A stretch of DNA of 64,000 nt from Lytechinus variegatus (Eukaryota > Echinodermata > Echinoidea > Temnopleuroida > Toxopneustidae). Position 1 is the stretch's first letter, and every line of letters begins with the position of its first letter. This document shows positions 12,726 through 24,905 of this stretch, piece after piece. The stretch spans positions 15,956,402 through 16,020,401 of the forward strand of contig NC_054756.1 in assembly GCF_018143015.1 (NCBI RefSeq), read 5' to 3'. The notes beneath the pieces were generated by a model that saw only the letters and a program-made list of their open reading frames with translations, did no database searches and was not told the origin of the DNA. The position numbers and the translations under genes are program-made.

Positions 12726-13816
12726 GTCTCACCTGCGAAGCAAAGTGAGACTATAGGCGCCGCTTTTCCGACGGCGGCGGCGACGGCGGCGGCGGCGTCA
12801 ACATCAAATCTTAACCTGAGGTTAAGTTTTTGAAATGACATCATAACTTAGAAAGTATATGGACCTAGTTCATGAAACTTGGCCATAAGGTTAATCAAGT
12901 ATTACTGAACATCCTACTAGAGTTTCATGTCACATGACCAAGGTCAAAGGTCATTTAGGGTCAATGAACTTAGACCATGTTGGAGGAATCAACATCGAAA
13001 TCTTAACCTGTGGTTAAGTTTTTGAAATGTCATCATAACTTAGAAAATATATGGACCTAGTTCATGAAACTTGGACATAAGGTTAATCAAGTATCACTGA
13101 ACATCCTGCATGAGTTTCACGTCACATGACCAAGGTCAAAGGTCATTTAGGGTCAATGAACTTTGGCCGAATTGGAGATATCTGTTGAATTCCCATCATA
13201 ACTTTGAAAATTTATGGATCTGATTCATGAAACTTGGACATAATAGTAATCAAGCATCACTGAAAATTTTGTGCAAGTTTCAGGTCTCATGATTAAGGTC
13301 AAAGGTCATTAGGGTCAATGAACTTTGGCCGAATCGGGGGTATCTGTTGAATTACCATCATAACTTTGGAAGTTTATTGGGCTAGTTCATTAAACTTGGA
13401 CATTAGAGTAATCAAGTATCACTGAACATCCTGTGCACATTTCAGGTCACATGACCAAGGTCAAAGGTCAATGAACTTTGGCCGAATTGGGTGTATCTGT
13501 TGAATTACCATCATAACTTTGAAAGTTTATGGATCTGATTCATGAAACTTGTACATAAGAGTAATCAAGTATCACTGAATATCCTGTTTGAGTTTCACGT
13601 CACATGATCATGGTCAAAGGTCATGTAAGGTCAATGAACTTTGGCCATGTTGGGGTTTTTTATGTGAATAACCATCATATCTCTGTAAGTTTATTGGTCT
13701 AGTTCATAAAAAGTGGACATAAGAGTAACCATGTATCACTGAACATCTTGTGCGAGTTAGAGTAGTATTCAAAGTCAGCACTGCTGCTATATTGAACCGC
13801 GTGATGCAGGTGAGAC
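12726..13816. repeat. TIR-bounded element with tandem DR1-containing units
   Basis: The 11-bp ends GTCTCACCTGC and GCAGGTGAGAC are perfect inverted repeats. A GGC-rich stretch near the left end is followed by about five diverged units of roughly 155-190 bp. Each includes CATGACCAAGGTCAAAGGTC, a GGGTCAATGAACTT block and an ACTTGGACATAA-type block. AGGTCAAAGGTCA occurs at 12941, 13133, 13296 and 13458, with a one-base variant at 13611. This is a multi-copy repeat type of marine invertebrates as far as I know; no transposase is present. Confidence 0.75.
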
Positions 13817-14359
13817 GGCCAGAGGCATTCCACTTGTTATTTTTGCAAACGTCCATGAATAACAAAAGCTGGGATGAACCAGAGAACATAGCTGCCATCT
13901 CGATCTGATTAGTAACAGGTAATGGGAAGAAGTTTTGGAATCTAAAATACATATAAGTGCTATATATGAGCTGAAATAGTATCAGACAAAACGCCTTCCA
14001 ATCATGCCAATGAAAAGGAATAGAGGAAAATACGGGGCTGTGAAAATATCTTAAGATTTTTTTTTTATAGTAGAGCAGTATACTGTGACGCTTATTTTTT
14101 TCTTTTATATTCTTTACATTTTTATTCATATCTCGGATAATATGAGTCCGGTCAAGAAGACACTTTCACCGATGATTTTATTGTTTACATGCTAAACATT
14201 ATCTCTAAGTTGCTTTCGAGTGGGATTCACCATTTTTACAAATCATAAATTATAATCCTCTACACATGATTATTCTGAGTGTAATTTTCTGATAACATGT
14301 CTATATTGAGTTGAAATAACCTTGGTAGTTTCTTTAGGGCACTGAATTGTTATTATCAT

Positions 14360-14745
14360 TTGTTTGGCGTCACCTGTGCCTGGGAGGCGAAAAGCGAACT
14401 GAATCACTATGATCCACAGGTCTCTCCTCCCGATATAACTGATTGGGGGGGGGGGATACAGGTGGACCTCGACACCGGGGTTTCCCCCTACTCTTATACG
14501 AATAGTGCAGTGGGTTCTTAACGTGCAAAGGTGGTGACTTTCCTCTACACGGGGCCTCCATTTAACGTCCTATCCGAGGGACGGAGTGTTTTCCATTGAA
14601 ACATAGCCTGCATCTATGAAACATGGGAGAGACGTTTACACACAACGCACTGACTTCAGCATCCGCCCAGGGTGGACTCGAACCTACGATCTTTGGTTCG
14701 ACTTCGACGGGCAGACGCGTTACCGACTGAGCCATCACCGCTCTC
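14360..14745 (-). mobile_element. tRNA-derived SINE
   Basis: On the minus strand the head reads GGTGATGGCTCAGTCGGTAA (A box) and later GTAGGTTCGAGTCCACC (B box), spaced as in a tRNA over 14671-14741. A body with a CCTATCCGAGGGACGG block and a G-run follows. The tRNA part lacks a convincing closed acceptor stem, so a SINE is preferred over a tRNA gene. Confidence 0.7.
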
Positions 14746-15129
14746 TTGTTATCACTGTATTAACTCAATTTATATTTAGTTGAAAATGAAATAATTGAAA
14801 CAAGTTTCTCGAGATGTTATGGTTTCTGGGCTTGACAGCTATGACATAGATTCCATATCTTGCTCGAGTAACTAGTGTTCACGCGCGTTAGTGATATCGT
14901 GTCCGGTACGGTCTGAGCGTTTCTGGGCGACCGCGCGTTTGTTAGACAGCCAGCATCATAGAATTATAAACCTATATCATTGGTGGACCACTATCAATTT
15001 GCCATTCGCTTTTAGTCTGAAATGTATTCATTAAAATGTTAAACGTTATCACACTGTAATAAGATGGAAAAGGTGCTTATCAAAGCTATGTTTCACAGAG
15101 GAACTGTTCGTCAAAAGATGCGAGGCTTA

Positions 15130-15362
15130 CTATGATAATGTATTTGCCCCGTCAGGGGCAAAATTTTTTCATTTTTGACAATGGAAATGACAATTTTCAG
15201 GCAGAAAAGTGCCTTCATTTACTTTTGTCATTAAATAATTTATCATTTTTCATCTTTCAGGGGGGCACGTTGGGGGGGGGGGGCAAAATCTCGTTTTGCC
15301 CCCCAAAAATTTTATTTGGGGGGGCAAGTGCCCCCCCTGCCCCCCCGCTTCCGGCGCCCTTG
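15130..15362. mobile_element. G/C-run repeat, second copy
   Basis: Contains GGGGGGGGGGCAAAATC, GCCCCCCAAAAATTTT and ends in CTTCCGGCGCCC, related to 12183-12303. It can form G-quadruplex or long hairpin structures. Non-coding. Confidence 0.4.
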
Positions 15363-15722
15363 TTTGGGAATCTTTCCGCTCACCATTAATGTATTATAAG
15401 AAATCATTGATGGTCATCATCGTCTTCGTCATCATCATCATCATCATCATCAATTCACCCACTCAAACATTGAAAAGAAATACATATTGAGAGCCAAGTC
15501 AATTCTTTTGGTGTGAATTTCATTTTTTAAATATTTTTTTCAGCAGTAAGCCCACATCTCACTCAAATCAGAATATTTCTTCAAAGAGTAAAGAAAAATA
15601 AATAAATGCATATACGCATTTCATATTCATAAGAAATTATCATTGCTATGAATGATTGAATAAAACAATATGGAAAAAATGAACAAAAACTTGTATAGAT
15701 TTATTTCCATTATTCATAATCT

Positions 15723-15944
15723 AAGGGGGTGTTGGAAGAAAATATTTGCGATCAATTGCAAATATTTTGTTGCAATTTTACAACCGATAGTTCCACGTTA
15801 GCTGTAGCAAATCATATTAAACTTTTTGCTCCAAGGAGCAGATTAGCAATCAATCACTAATTTGCAATCAACTGCAAGACATATGATTGAGGGACCAAAA
15901 ATAGACTTGTAATTGATCGCAAGCTTCTTGCAACACCCCTTAAG
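15723..15944. mobile_element. palindromic MITE, family C copy 1
   Basis: Ends AAGGGGGTGTTGGAAGAA and CTTCTTGCAACACCCCTT are inverted. Internal TTGCGATCAATTGCAA motifs are repeated in both orientations. A second copy lies at 29475-29683. Confidence 0.75.
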
Positions 15945-16619
15945 ACGGGCATAATATCCCCTATAACACTTTATAAGGGTAAGTCCATCGGATTGGGTCG
16001 ATATTAATTTGTGACATTCCAGAACTAAAAATCTGTGTCTCCTAGCATGGACCTATCATATTGACACATCGACTCTGAGGCTTATGTGAATTGATCTACA
16101 CTCTATAGGTGGTGATTGGTAAATACCTATATACATGGACATCTTGTAATTTTATTGACCAAACCCGGTGGACTTACGCATATATTAGCGTATATGGGTA
16201 ATAAAGATGTTATTTAGAACATTATGTAAATACATACATCGAGCAGATCGAAAATATTCGATGTCCTATCAACCATGTTAACATAGTGAAGTCCCCGACT
16301 TTCGCGGGCCTAAAATTTCCAATCCAGAAAAATGTGCGAAATGATGATTAAAGTGTGTGTGATTGTGTGTGTGTGTGTGTGTGTGGGGGGGGGGGGTGAA
16401 CAGTCACTGAATCACAATTCATTTGCTTTTTTTTCAAGTTTTGAACACGTTCATAGGAAACGTAGTGGCCGATAGCGCGCCCTCCCTTCCATGGCGCTGC
16501 CCCCATAAATCGATCCGACCAACACTTGATAAACTCTGCATAATTAGTAAAGAAATATGCATACTGAACTTAAAGTTCAAATGACACATTGACCCTTATC
16601 ATAACAATTTACATTTACA

Positions 16620-16971
16620 GCTAGTCTACCTTCATAATTAATGCAATTCCGCCAATAAAATGTTCGTCTAAGAACCATTTTGGTCCAATAATCACCAGAT
16701 AATCCATGATGACCATTTCATCTCGTAACCAGTTGGTCTTACAGGCCTACTCATTTCCTTTTCATTCATTTTACCAAATTAATTGGCACTTAGTCTGATT
16801 AGACCAAATTGTACATATGGCTATTAGACCAACTGGTTACTAGACAAAACGGTGAGCGGACGAAATGGCAATCAGACCATGTAGATAGTGGAGGAACTGA
16901 TGGTAGAGCAAATGATAGTAGATAGTTGGTAATTGGACAAATTGCCATTGGACCAATTGAAAATAAATCGA
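16620..16971. repeat. inverted minisatellite element, copy 3
   Basis: Same architecture as 3920-4311: GTCCAATAATCACC-type units on the left, a TTTTCATTCATTTTACC centre, TTAGACCAA-type units on the right and the end GAAAATAAATC. The left half is eroded. It lies between PEX3 and the unknown gene. Confidence 0.65.
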
Positions 16972-17075
16972 AATTTGAGTTTGAATCCATCGTATTTTTG
17001 GGGTAATACTGGGTCCTGTTCTTCATGGATTATAGATAATTAGAAACCCCCTGTTTTGATGCAGAGATAAAAAGC

Positions 17076-17081
17076 TTTATT
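17076..17081 (-). terminator. possible poly(A) signal AATAAA
   Basis: Read on the minus strand this is AATAAA, about 310 bases after the stop codon of the 17388-21225 gene. The hexamer is common by chance in AT-rich DNA, so this is only a candidate. Confidence 0.3.
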
Positions 17082-17387
17082 AATCACGGGATTGTGTTTG
17101 CCGATACTCAAAGAATTACAGTGGATCATATTATATTCAATTAATTAAGTTTGGATAGAATTTCCAGGCTCCTGAAATTCTTTGCAAAAATTTACTACAA
17201 CGGTTGCCTTTAAAAAAGCATTGCGACTAACACAATACTCGTATTCTCAACACCTTCTGTCATTTGTATACCCCCCCCCCCCGTCTACCTCCCAGGAGAG
17301 TAAAGAGCTGAGAATATTTTTGTCGAGCAATTCTGGACCAAATAATTCTATCATGTTCGAGGGAACTCTAGCATATCGTCATGAAAG

Positions 17388-20300
17388 CTAAAGCTGCACA
17401 TCGAGATATACATCATCGCTACACACTGAGCCTTCGGTAATTCTTTTCATTATTTTGCCAGGTTTACGTTTGACTTTCATCTCTTTCTTAATAAGAATCA
17501 TTTTATCGTCATGGGTGAACGCGTTGTTGCGGAAAGTTTGCATTTCGATCTCAGTATCCATGGTATCTGCGCAGTTGTTGATGTTTCTATCAACTCCCTG
17601 GGCAAATCCTCTGTCATTGAGGACATAATCGCTTCCAACAGGAGTGGTTCCTGGATGTGGCAACTGAGACATACCAGACGTTCCATCACATGGCATTTCA
17701 TGGTCACTCTTGATCTGTGTTTCGTCATTGACTCTCAAGGTGCAACGGGGTTGCCTTTCACCTGCTCTGCGCCGTTCAAGTTCACGCACGCCTTGCATGA
17801 TTACGCGGTCGTAACCTGGCGCCATTTCGCTGTCGGACACGTTGAAGGGTGGCTGCGTTTGTCTTCCGTCGTCCGTTCCGGAGCCCTCATCGTCATCGGT
17901 GCCGAGGAGAAAATCGACAACTGGCATGACCTTACTAGAAGTTTGATTGAATAGCGAGCTCACAGTGTCCACCGCACGTGAAATTCTGCTCCCGATGTAC
18001 GCTGTGCTCAGCTTGTTCATGTTGCGAGGGTCGGCTCGCCACGCTGCTTCTGCGTCCCTCTGTCCTTCCAGTGTTTCTCTCAGGATAATCTCGAACAGTT
18101 CCGTCATCTTCGACGACTTCAGAGGCGGGCTGACACTGAGGACACAGTCACGGAACTGTTCCATCACCTTCCTCGAGTTCTTATAGTGGAGCTCTCCGCA
18201 AAGTTGCTCAAGCTTGAGTCTCTTTCTTGGGTGATCTTTCAAGAACGTGTTTGACTTTCCCGAATTCACGAGAGATGTGAAGTTCTGAAAGCAAGATGGC
18301 TGAAAAAGAAATAGACAGGAATTTCAATCTAAAAATAGCGCCCATGGGAGCGTTTCATGAAAGGACTTGTCGGACGTTTCCGACAAGTCCCGTTTTACCC
18401 GACGTACAGTGACCGAAGTATCAGTGCTTCTCAGCCAATCAAAATTAAGGAAAGTTGTCAGGGACCCTATGCAGAAAGAGCTGCAATCAATTGCAACTCT
18501 AAAAATCATGCGCAACTTGATTTTTAACCAATCAACAGCGCGCATTTTTGACTTGCGATTGATTTTTTTGGCTTGCGTTTAAACGCAACTCTTTCTGCAA
18601 CGGGCCCCAGGGGTCTGTTGCAGAAAGAGTTGCGTTTAAACGCAAGTCAAAAAATCAATCGCAAGTCCCAAATGCGCGCTGTTGATTGGTTAAAAAACAA
18701 CTTGCGCATGATTTTTAGAGTTGCGATTGATTGCAACTCTTTCTGCAACGGGCCCCAGATCTGATAACTTGTTGTCACACAAAAATGTTGATGAAATGCT
18801 TCCTGACTTGTCAGACCGTTTCATACGACAAATCCTGTTTTATCCGAGTTACCATAGTAACAGTGCCTCTCGGCCAATCAAAATCTAGGAAAGATGTCAG
18901 ATCTGACAACTTGTCGGACAAAAACATTGGGTGATTTCAAGTACGGTGTTGACCTTTTGGTGTTGGTGTTAGGTCAATTTTTACACGATTATAACGCCAA
19001 ACATAAAACGAAGATGGTCCAGAAAAGTAGCTCACTAGTTGTTGAGGTGTCAATAATGTGATCTGGATCAGTTTTGCAAACTATGAAGAAGTTTTGGAGC
19101 CAGGGGAAGCAATCCAATTTCAACACCAAGGCCAACACTGGACTTGAAATCACCCAATGATGAAACACTCCCCTGGTGCCCTTTCCATAAAGAGTCGCGA
19201 TACTATGCAACTGTGCCGTTATGGTGACTGTTATAGGGCCCAGCGGTTAATCATAATTTAAGATTTCCTTGGTCACCCTGTTAGTAGTTGCAATATCGGC
19301 AAAGTTACCATACGGTATTTGTTGTAAATCTTTGTAAAAAGGGCCTCTTAAATTGAAGAGTATCTCGATTTGAAAGGATTTTGGCGGGATTTTTGGTTGA
19401 AGCCACCGAATTAATGTTGAGCTCCTCATGGAGCTCGCGGAGTAGTTTTGTACATACTGTTTTCACTATCCTTTCATGTATGTACGACAGCTTTATATGA
19501 TCAAAGCAAGATGAATCAAACTAAATGTGATATTCAAACTAAACGTGATATTTTTCATAACGAATTATTTAAATTGAAATGCATATAATAGAGATTATGA
19601 CCTTTCAGGCGCAAAAAAGCTTCTTTTTTTAACGTGATATAATAAAGGGGAATAACCAAACCTTCAAGCCTTCATCACCGAGTTCGCAAGTGGAGTTTGT
19701 CGGCGTCCCATCTTTCGTGTGATCGCCATTCAAGTATGCTTCGAATTCCCACATCATCATTCGTACCTGAGTAATCATAAGAAATGAAAAGGCGCAAGGG
19801 AAAACAATCATTATTGAATGTTCTCTTCAAAGATTTAACAAAACCGGACGAACAATAAAGGAAATTAAGATTTCTAAAAATTGTAGGCCCAATCTGTAGA
19901 TCATACCTGTCATGCGTGGATTTATGAGAATATCGAAGAGGTAGCAGGAGTGATGCAATACAATCTGCAATTACCATGATGCCGCCATGATGACGGTATT
20001 CTGATAGTTAAACTTCGGCTTAGAAATTTAATTCATTTTTCTACTTCGATGGAATTCCAAAATGTCTTAATGAAATCTTGTCATGGCAATCTAGGCATCA
20101 TACTAACCATGGAAATTGTGAATTTACGAATACTTTTTAATTCATTATATTTCTTATCTTCCTATTCTTTCCAGTTCACGACTTAAACTTTTGACATTTT
20201 GCATCTGGACAAGGATAAGAATAATTTGTACTTGGTAAATAAGTTGACAGCTGGCACTCCCATAAAAATGTGGTCTAATTTAACGCAGATTAAAATATAA

Positions 20301-21225
20301 ACAATGGCCAACAGAATACCACCCCTAGATATTCATTTAGAACCCAGTGTTATTGTCAGATCTGTATATATTCCATTTTGTCATAATCACAGATAGATCT
20401 AGCTTCCTCGGATTTCTGGGGCCCATTTCATAGAACATCTAGGCTATGAAACTTAAGTTATAACTCGAAACTTCGCCATGCAAACCTGGGGAGCGTTTCA
20501 TCAATATTTTCATCCGACAAGTTGTCAGATCTGACATCTTTCCATGCTTTTGATTGGCTGAGAGGCACTCTTTTATGGTAACTGTCGGATAAAACGTCCG
20601 ACAAGTCCTTTCATGAAACGCCCCCAGGAGCCGATGGCAATGACACTGACTGTCACTGGCTGACGACTGGCATCATGGCATAGATCTAGTTAAAATACGG
20701 TACGTGGATATAGTGTCTAGGCCTATTTTAACCAGCCCGGGCTACAGGTCAAACTATTTTTTTCATTGTTTTTCCCCTATTTTTTGATTCACAGAAACAA
20801 ATGGACCCACCTATTTCAATTATTAAAGAAATAGGATAGGCCTAGATCAAGGCCTAGAGTTAATGAACAACTGTTTTCAGTAGCACTAGGTCTAAGTTAG
20901 GCCTGATTTTAGATCTGTATGAATGGTTAACGTGGTCAATGAATTCGATATTCTGGTTGATTTTTCATTCATATTGTCGATATTTATGTAGCGTAGATCT
21001 AACGTTAGGATGGGGGTCGGGTGTTAACCTCAAATTTCAAACTTTAGATCAGATCACCTGAAGATCTGAAATGGTGTTCCTGTCCATGCTCCCGGAGTCT
21101 GAAGACTGTCTGGAACCTACCTCATCGCTATCTCCTAATTTAAATAGAAAGCCAAACGGATTTGCAGTAAAAAGTGAAGCCATGGAATTTCCTGACGGTG
21201 AAAGATACTCAGAAATGTTGTGCAT
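17388..21225 (-). CDS. unrecognised 373-residue charged protein, three-exon model
   Basis: Three exons join in phase 0: 21121-21225 (ATG, 35 codons, donor GAG/GTAGGT), 19662-19766 (35 codons, acceptor TTACTCAG, weak donor AAG/GTTTGG) and 17388-18299 (304 codons with TAG stop, acceptor TTCTTTTTCAG). The last exon is clearly coding. It starts PSCFQNFTSLVNSGK, continues with a helical basic region (FLKDHPRKRLKLEQLCGELH), then an Arg/Glu-rich helical stretch, an acidic run TDDDEGSGTDD and a Lys-rich end (KKEMKVKRKPGK). There is no signal peptide or membrane helix, so a nuclear or cytosolic role is likely. I do not recognise the family. Exon 1 is least certain because the opposite strand is also open there. 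The intron at 18300-19661 carries a stack of nested MITEs. Confidence 0.6.
18346..18790. mobile_element. palindromic MITE, family B, split by an insertion
   Basis: Begins GGGAGCGTTTCATGAAAGG, the family end also seen at 20488, 32451 and 48946, and is interrupted after GTTGTCAG. The sequence resumes at ATCTGATAACTTGT and runs to GATGAAATGCTTCC. Removing 18462-18758 restores the GTCAGATCTGA core seen in the uninterrupted copies. Confidence 0.7.
18462..18758. mobile_element. twin palindrome inserted in the family B MITE
   Basis: Two ~148-bp units in inverted orientation (18462-18610 and 18611-18758). Each is itself bounded by TGCAGAAAGAG / CTCTTTCTGCA-type ends followed by GGGCCC. The units share GCGTTTAAACGCAA and GCGCGC blocks. 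CAG flanks both sides, which could be a 3-bp target duplication. Confidence 0.75.
18791..19172. mobile_element. second family B MITE split by another MITE
   Basis: Family B sequence (CAGATCTGACAACTTGTCGG, GGCCAATCAAAATC) runs to 18924, is interrupted by 18925-19159, and resumes with ATGAAACACTCCC at 19160-19172, the expected family end. Confidence 0.65.
18925..19159. mobile_element. MITE with CATTGGGTGATTTCAAG ends
   Basis: Ends CATTGGGTGATTTCAAGT and ACTTGAAATCACCCAATG are inverted repeats; the next arm GGTGTTGACC / GGCCAACACT also pairs. At 235 bp it is non-coding. It sits inside another MITE. Confidence 0.7.
19172..19352. mobile_element. family A MITE, decayed
   Basis: CCCTTTCCATAAAGAGTCGC, GCAACTGTGCCGTTATGG and, on the other side, AAGGAAATCTTAAATTATG-type and CAATATCGGCAAAGTTACC blocks match family A (1222-1390, 27225-27376) with many changes. 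Confidence 0.5.
20488..20626. mobile_element. palindromic MITE, family B, complete copy
   Basis: Ends GGGAGCGTTTCATCAA and TTTCATGAAACGCCCCC are inverted. The interior holds CCGACAAGTTGTCAGATCTG and GATTGGCTGAGAGGCACT. At 139 bp it shows the uninterrupted structure. Confidence 0.8.
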
Positions 21226-24200
21226 CTCTAACTTTGAGTTCTTGTTATCAGACTTTGATAAATCACGTCACCAAACGCGATTTCTGAGTAAAAGAGCGGA
21301 AAAATACCAAGAAAAAATATGTTGTCATGTCAAACGCGTCCACTATACTATACTGCGTCAAACTGTTGCCATGCGCAATAACTTTTTACGCGCCTTTATT
21401 CTTGTGACGTAATAACTAGGTAGAAATAATGTGCGCAAGTCAAGTTCCTATCAATATTGGAAACATGTTATATGACGTAATAATATACCCTTAAAAGGAT
21501 CAAGGAGGGTAAATTCGTTATTTCGGCATAACAAAAATTCATATTATTGAGACTTATAGATTTATATAAAGGTACATATAATGTTTGCAATAATTTATGT
21601 CCATACTTTCTTCAGGTCGTCGTTTAATTCCCGAAGCTCGTTAGAACGCTGCTGTCCTTCACATACACAAACCCGCCTCTCGCACACACCCACACAAATC
21701 AAACAATACCATCCCTCTCACTTTCCCTCCCGAATTTTCTTTTTTTTATCACTTGTGCACCAAAAAGAATGCGACGCCCACTCCCTGCATCTCAACGTTT
21801 TTCAATTGCAAGTGATTTGTTTTCTTTCTCATTAATACACTATCAAATATTCATTCTATTCATTTACAAGGACGGCAATATAATGAAGATTACCCCTCTA
21901 ACCATTTAATCCATTCCCTTTTCCGTTTCTGTCAAACTTACCTCTTTTTATTTTATCTCACAAAATACTCCTTACTAGACCCGATCCAATCTACCTTGTT
22001 CCCTTCCTCTTTTCAAAAGGCACCAATTCATATATTTCGCCATCTCCATTCCTCCTTCCTTTATCTGCCCTCCTCTTTCTTCTTTCTATCCTCCATCTCT
22101 GCTCTCTATCTGCACCCGTGTATTCATGTCATACACACTCAAATCAATCACATTAACAATGACTCCTGGCCACGGAATATAATTTCATTAACAGTCCGGG
22201 GTTTTCTGGTCGATTCACCCCACCCCCTCCCTGAGACCTAAAGTTACAAGATAACACCTTTTCCGTTGAGTCACATATAATCATGGTAGTTTCTTTACTG
22301 AAAATAAATTATGGCGGATAAAAGGTGACGTAACATATGCACCTCCGACATTTGCTTCTGACTAATATCTCTGAGGGCATAGGGTTAGGGTTGTGATAGA
22401 GTTTTTGGTTCAGAATACATGTAGTGTAAAAGGTAAGGACTTAGCTTCAGAGGTTAGGTTTGTTTTGCTTAACGTGCACATTTTCTGTTGGAGCAATTGT
22501 CGCCGGAGCAAATATCATGGGACCAGATTTTCAAGAAAAAAAAAGAGAATCAAAAGAGAATTCAATTTCGGGTGTGCCAAAAGAATCAAATCAAGCAAGC
22601 TTTCAAGAACAAAATATACCCCGAAAAAATGTTAGTAAAGCAGTTTCTTGAAACAACTTTCTTAGAGATAACCAAAGGGTATTCGACAAAATTTACTAAA
22701 TCAATGAATCGTTTTGTGTCTGATCATATTTTTCGGTCATTTCTAATGGGTAGCGTGACCTGACATTTACATTACAAAGTTCTAAAACAAATATATTTGC
22801 AAATAATAAGGTAAAAACCGTCTTCCTAAGTGTCAGGATCAAAATTTATCAAAAACTTAAAATGTACAAAGTGGTAACTACTAGTACTTGTTAGTGCCCA
22901 ACCAATAACTATATGTAAATGTATTATAGACTGTAGCTAATTGATTTTCGTCTTGTAATTTTGTAGATTTATAGATTTTATCTATCTCCTTTTTAATTGT
23001 AAATAAACACCTGAAAACAGTGAGAAAAACGTAATGTTTACATAAGAGAGAGTGGAGTGAGGGAGGGAAACAAAACTACTTTTCCACCAACATCAGTGAA
23101 AGACAGTTCATGTTTCAGTACTGTTCTTTGTTTATTGTCAATACATGAATTAAATGTATATACAGTATTATGAAATTACATCAACCTGATAATCTCATAT
23201 ATTCTAGTAATACACTACATTTCTGATAAATGACAACGTACATAGAATGCTCTACAATGCATTAAAAGATACCCCACAAAATGTGGCTGATTTTCAAAAT
23301 AAAAAATGTGGTACATAATGATTGGGTGGCTTTACACCACAAAGAATTAACAATGATGTACCCCCCCCTATTGTCTACAGGGGCATTGCAAGAAACTTAC
23401 ATGTACGTTTTATTGCAAACCAAGTGTAAGACCAAAAATAAAGCACAATGGAGTATTGTAAGAAAGTCGAGTTGCAATTGAGTGTAAATTCGCTATAAAT
23501 TTGCATTAAATCAAGGACTTAGTTTGGGAGCTTACAAATATTTAAGTTACTTGCAATTCCCATGTCTCTTAAAGGCTCCAAAATAAAAAGGCTCTTTCGG
23601 AATCAGTAGTCTGAAAATATGCTTAATGCACATGAATGTGTACTGTTTGTATATTGACTGAGAGTCTAAAGATGATTGCACACTTTCGTGTTACTATGCT
23701 AAATTCATGTTACCGAGATGACATTATTAATTCGCCCACTATTTATTTCAATCAATTTTACAAAGTTCGCTCATTAATGTTGTTTGCGTAGTTATTAACA
23801 AGTGTGAACTTAGCGGACTTTGAGAAATGCATACATTTCTAATGGGACTTACGGTAGTCTTGATTCATGTAAAAGTGTAATTGTACGTTATGTATAAAAT
23901 CTTGATAGACCATGGTCACAGATTCAAAACCACTTATGTATTTCACCAGTCCATTTTATCATGAAAGGCTGATTGGGGCATAATGTCTGCGCTTTTTAGA
24001 TAAATGCTACAAGCTACTAAAAGCATTGAATCTGATTGGTTGAGAGCAAAACTCTCCTGGTGCAAGGTACAATGCAACAGCCCCAGAAGTGCCCAAAAAG
24101 AAAAATAGTGAAAGTTTTCTAATAATTACCATGGATCATTGTTGTAGGAGCCATGTGATTACTGAGGCTTGGTCCATCAATACATTATTCACCGCTACGA

Positions 24201-24359
24201 ATCTTGAATAAAAAAATCATTACAAAACTGAAATATTCTTACGTAAGAACATCACAAGAAATTAATTTGGAAAATGAATGAATGTTTAAATGGAAAAAAG
24301 ACAGGGGTAGAATGTCTGATAAACAAATGAACCTCTTTCAAAATGAAGTTGATGCTACA
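21226..24359. other. intergenic, no gene recognised
   Basis: Includes a C/T-rich stretch (21590-22250), a fragment with GGAGCAATTGTCGCCGGAGC at 22490-22515 that is related to 32299-32640, and AT-rich DNA. None of the short frames looks like an exon. Confidence 0.5.
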
Positions 24360-24762
24360 GTAAATTGCCAACTCGTCTAATAACCACATGGTCTACCTTC
24401 ATTTAGTCTAATGCCATTCTATCCAAGATTTCGTATAACATCCATTTGGTCTAATAACCATTTGGTCCAATTATCACTTCGTCTAATCACCATTTCATCT
24501 ATTACAATTTGTCTAATAATCAGTTGGTCTATTAGTAATACCCATTTTCTTTGAATTCATTTTGCACAATTAACACTTTAGTTTAATTAGACCAAATAGT
24601 ATATGGACTAAATGGCTATTGGACCAACTGGAGATTAGACGGAATGGCATTAGACTAAATGAAAGTAGACCATGTGGTGAGTAGACAAACTGATAATAGA
24701 CCAAATGGTAGTAGAAGAGTTGCCAATTGGACGAACTGGCATTAGATGAATAGGAAATAAAC
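24360..24762. repeat. inverted minisatellite element, copy 4
   Basis: One of the best preserved copies: it starts GTAAATTGCCAACTCGTC, has ~12 units like ACCATTTGGTCTAATA on the left, a centre with GAATTCATTTTGCACAAT, reverse-complement units on the right and the end GAAATAAACC. Confidence 0.8.
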
Positions 24763-24905
24763 CAATGCTACAGAATGTAAAAATTATTTCTATAGTACAG
24801 AGAGAATACAAACACCAACTTAGGTACATGTACCTACCACAGGAATATCTTTTTAAAAAAAAATTCTGGGGTAAGCGCTAAAATTGCACCCCATCCATGA
24901 TCTGG

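Noticed and set aside
12726..13816. CRISPR-like array
   Set aside because: The units are long, diverged and contiguous, with no short identical repeats separated by unique spacers, and the genome is eukaryotic.
13704..14129. 141-residue minus-strand frame
   Set aside because: It overlaps the end of the DR1-containing repeat and is Lys/Phe-rich noise from AT-rich sequence.
14671..14741. Functional tRNA gene
   Set aside because: A and B boxes are good, but the acceptor stem does not close and the sequence continues into a SINE body.
17511..17954. 147-residue plus-strand frame
   Set aside because: It is the antisense shadow of the coding exon 17388-18299.
21071..21412. Plus-strand 113-residue frame
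   Set aside because: It overlaps the proposed minus-strand exon 1, which has a good phase-0 donor; no plus-strand donor or family match supports it. The choice stays uncertain.
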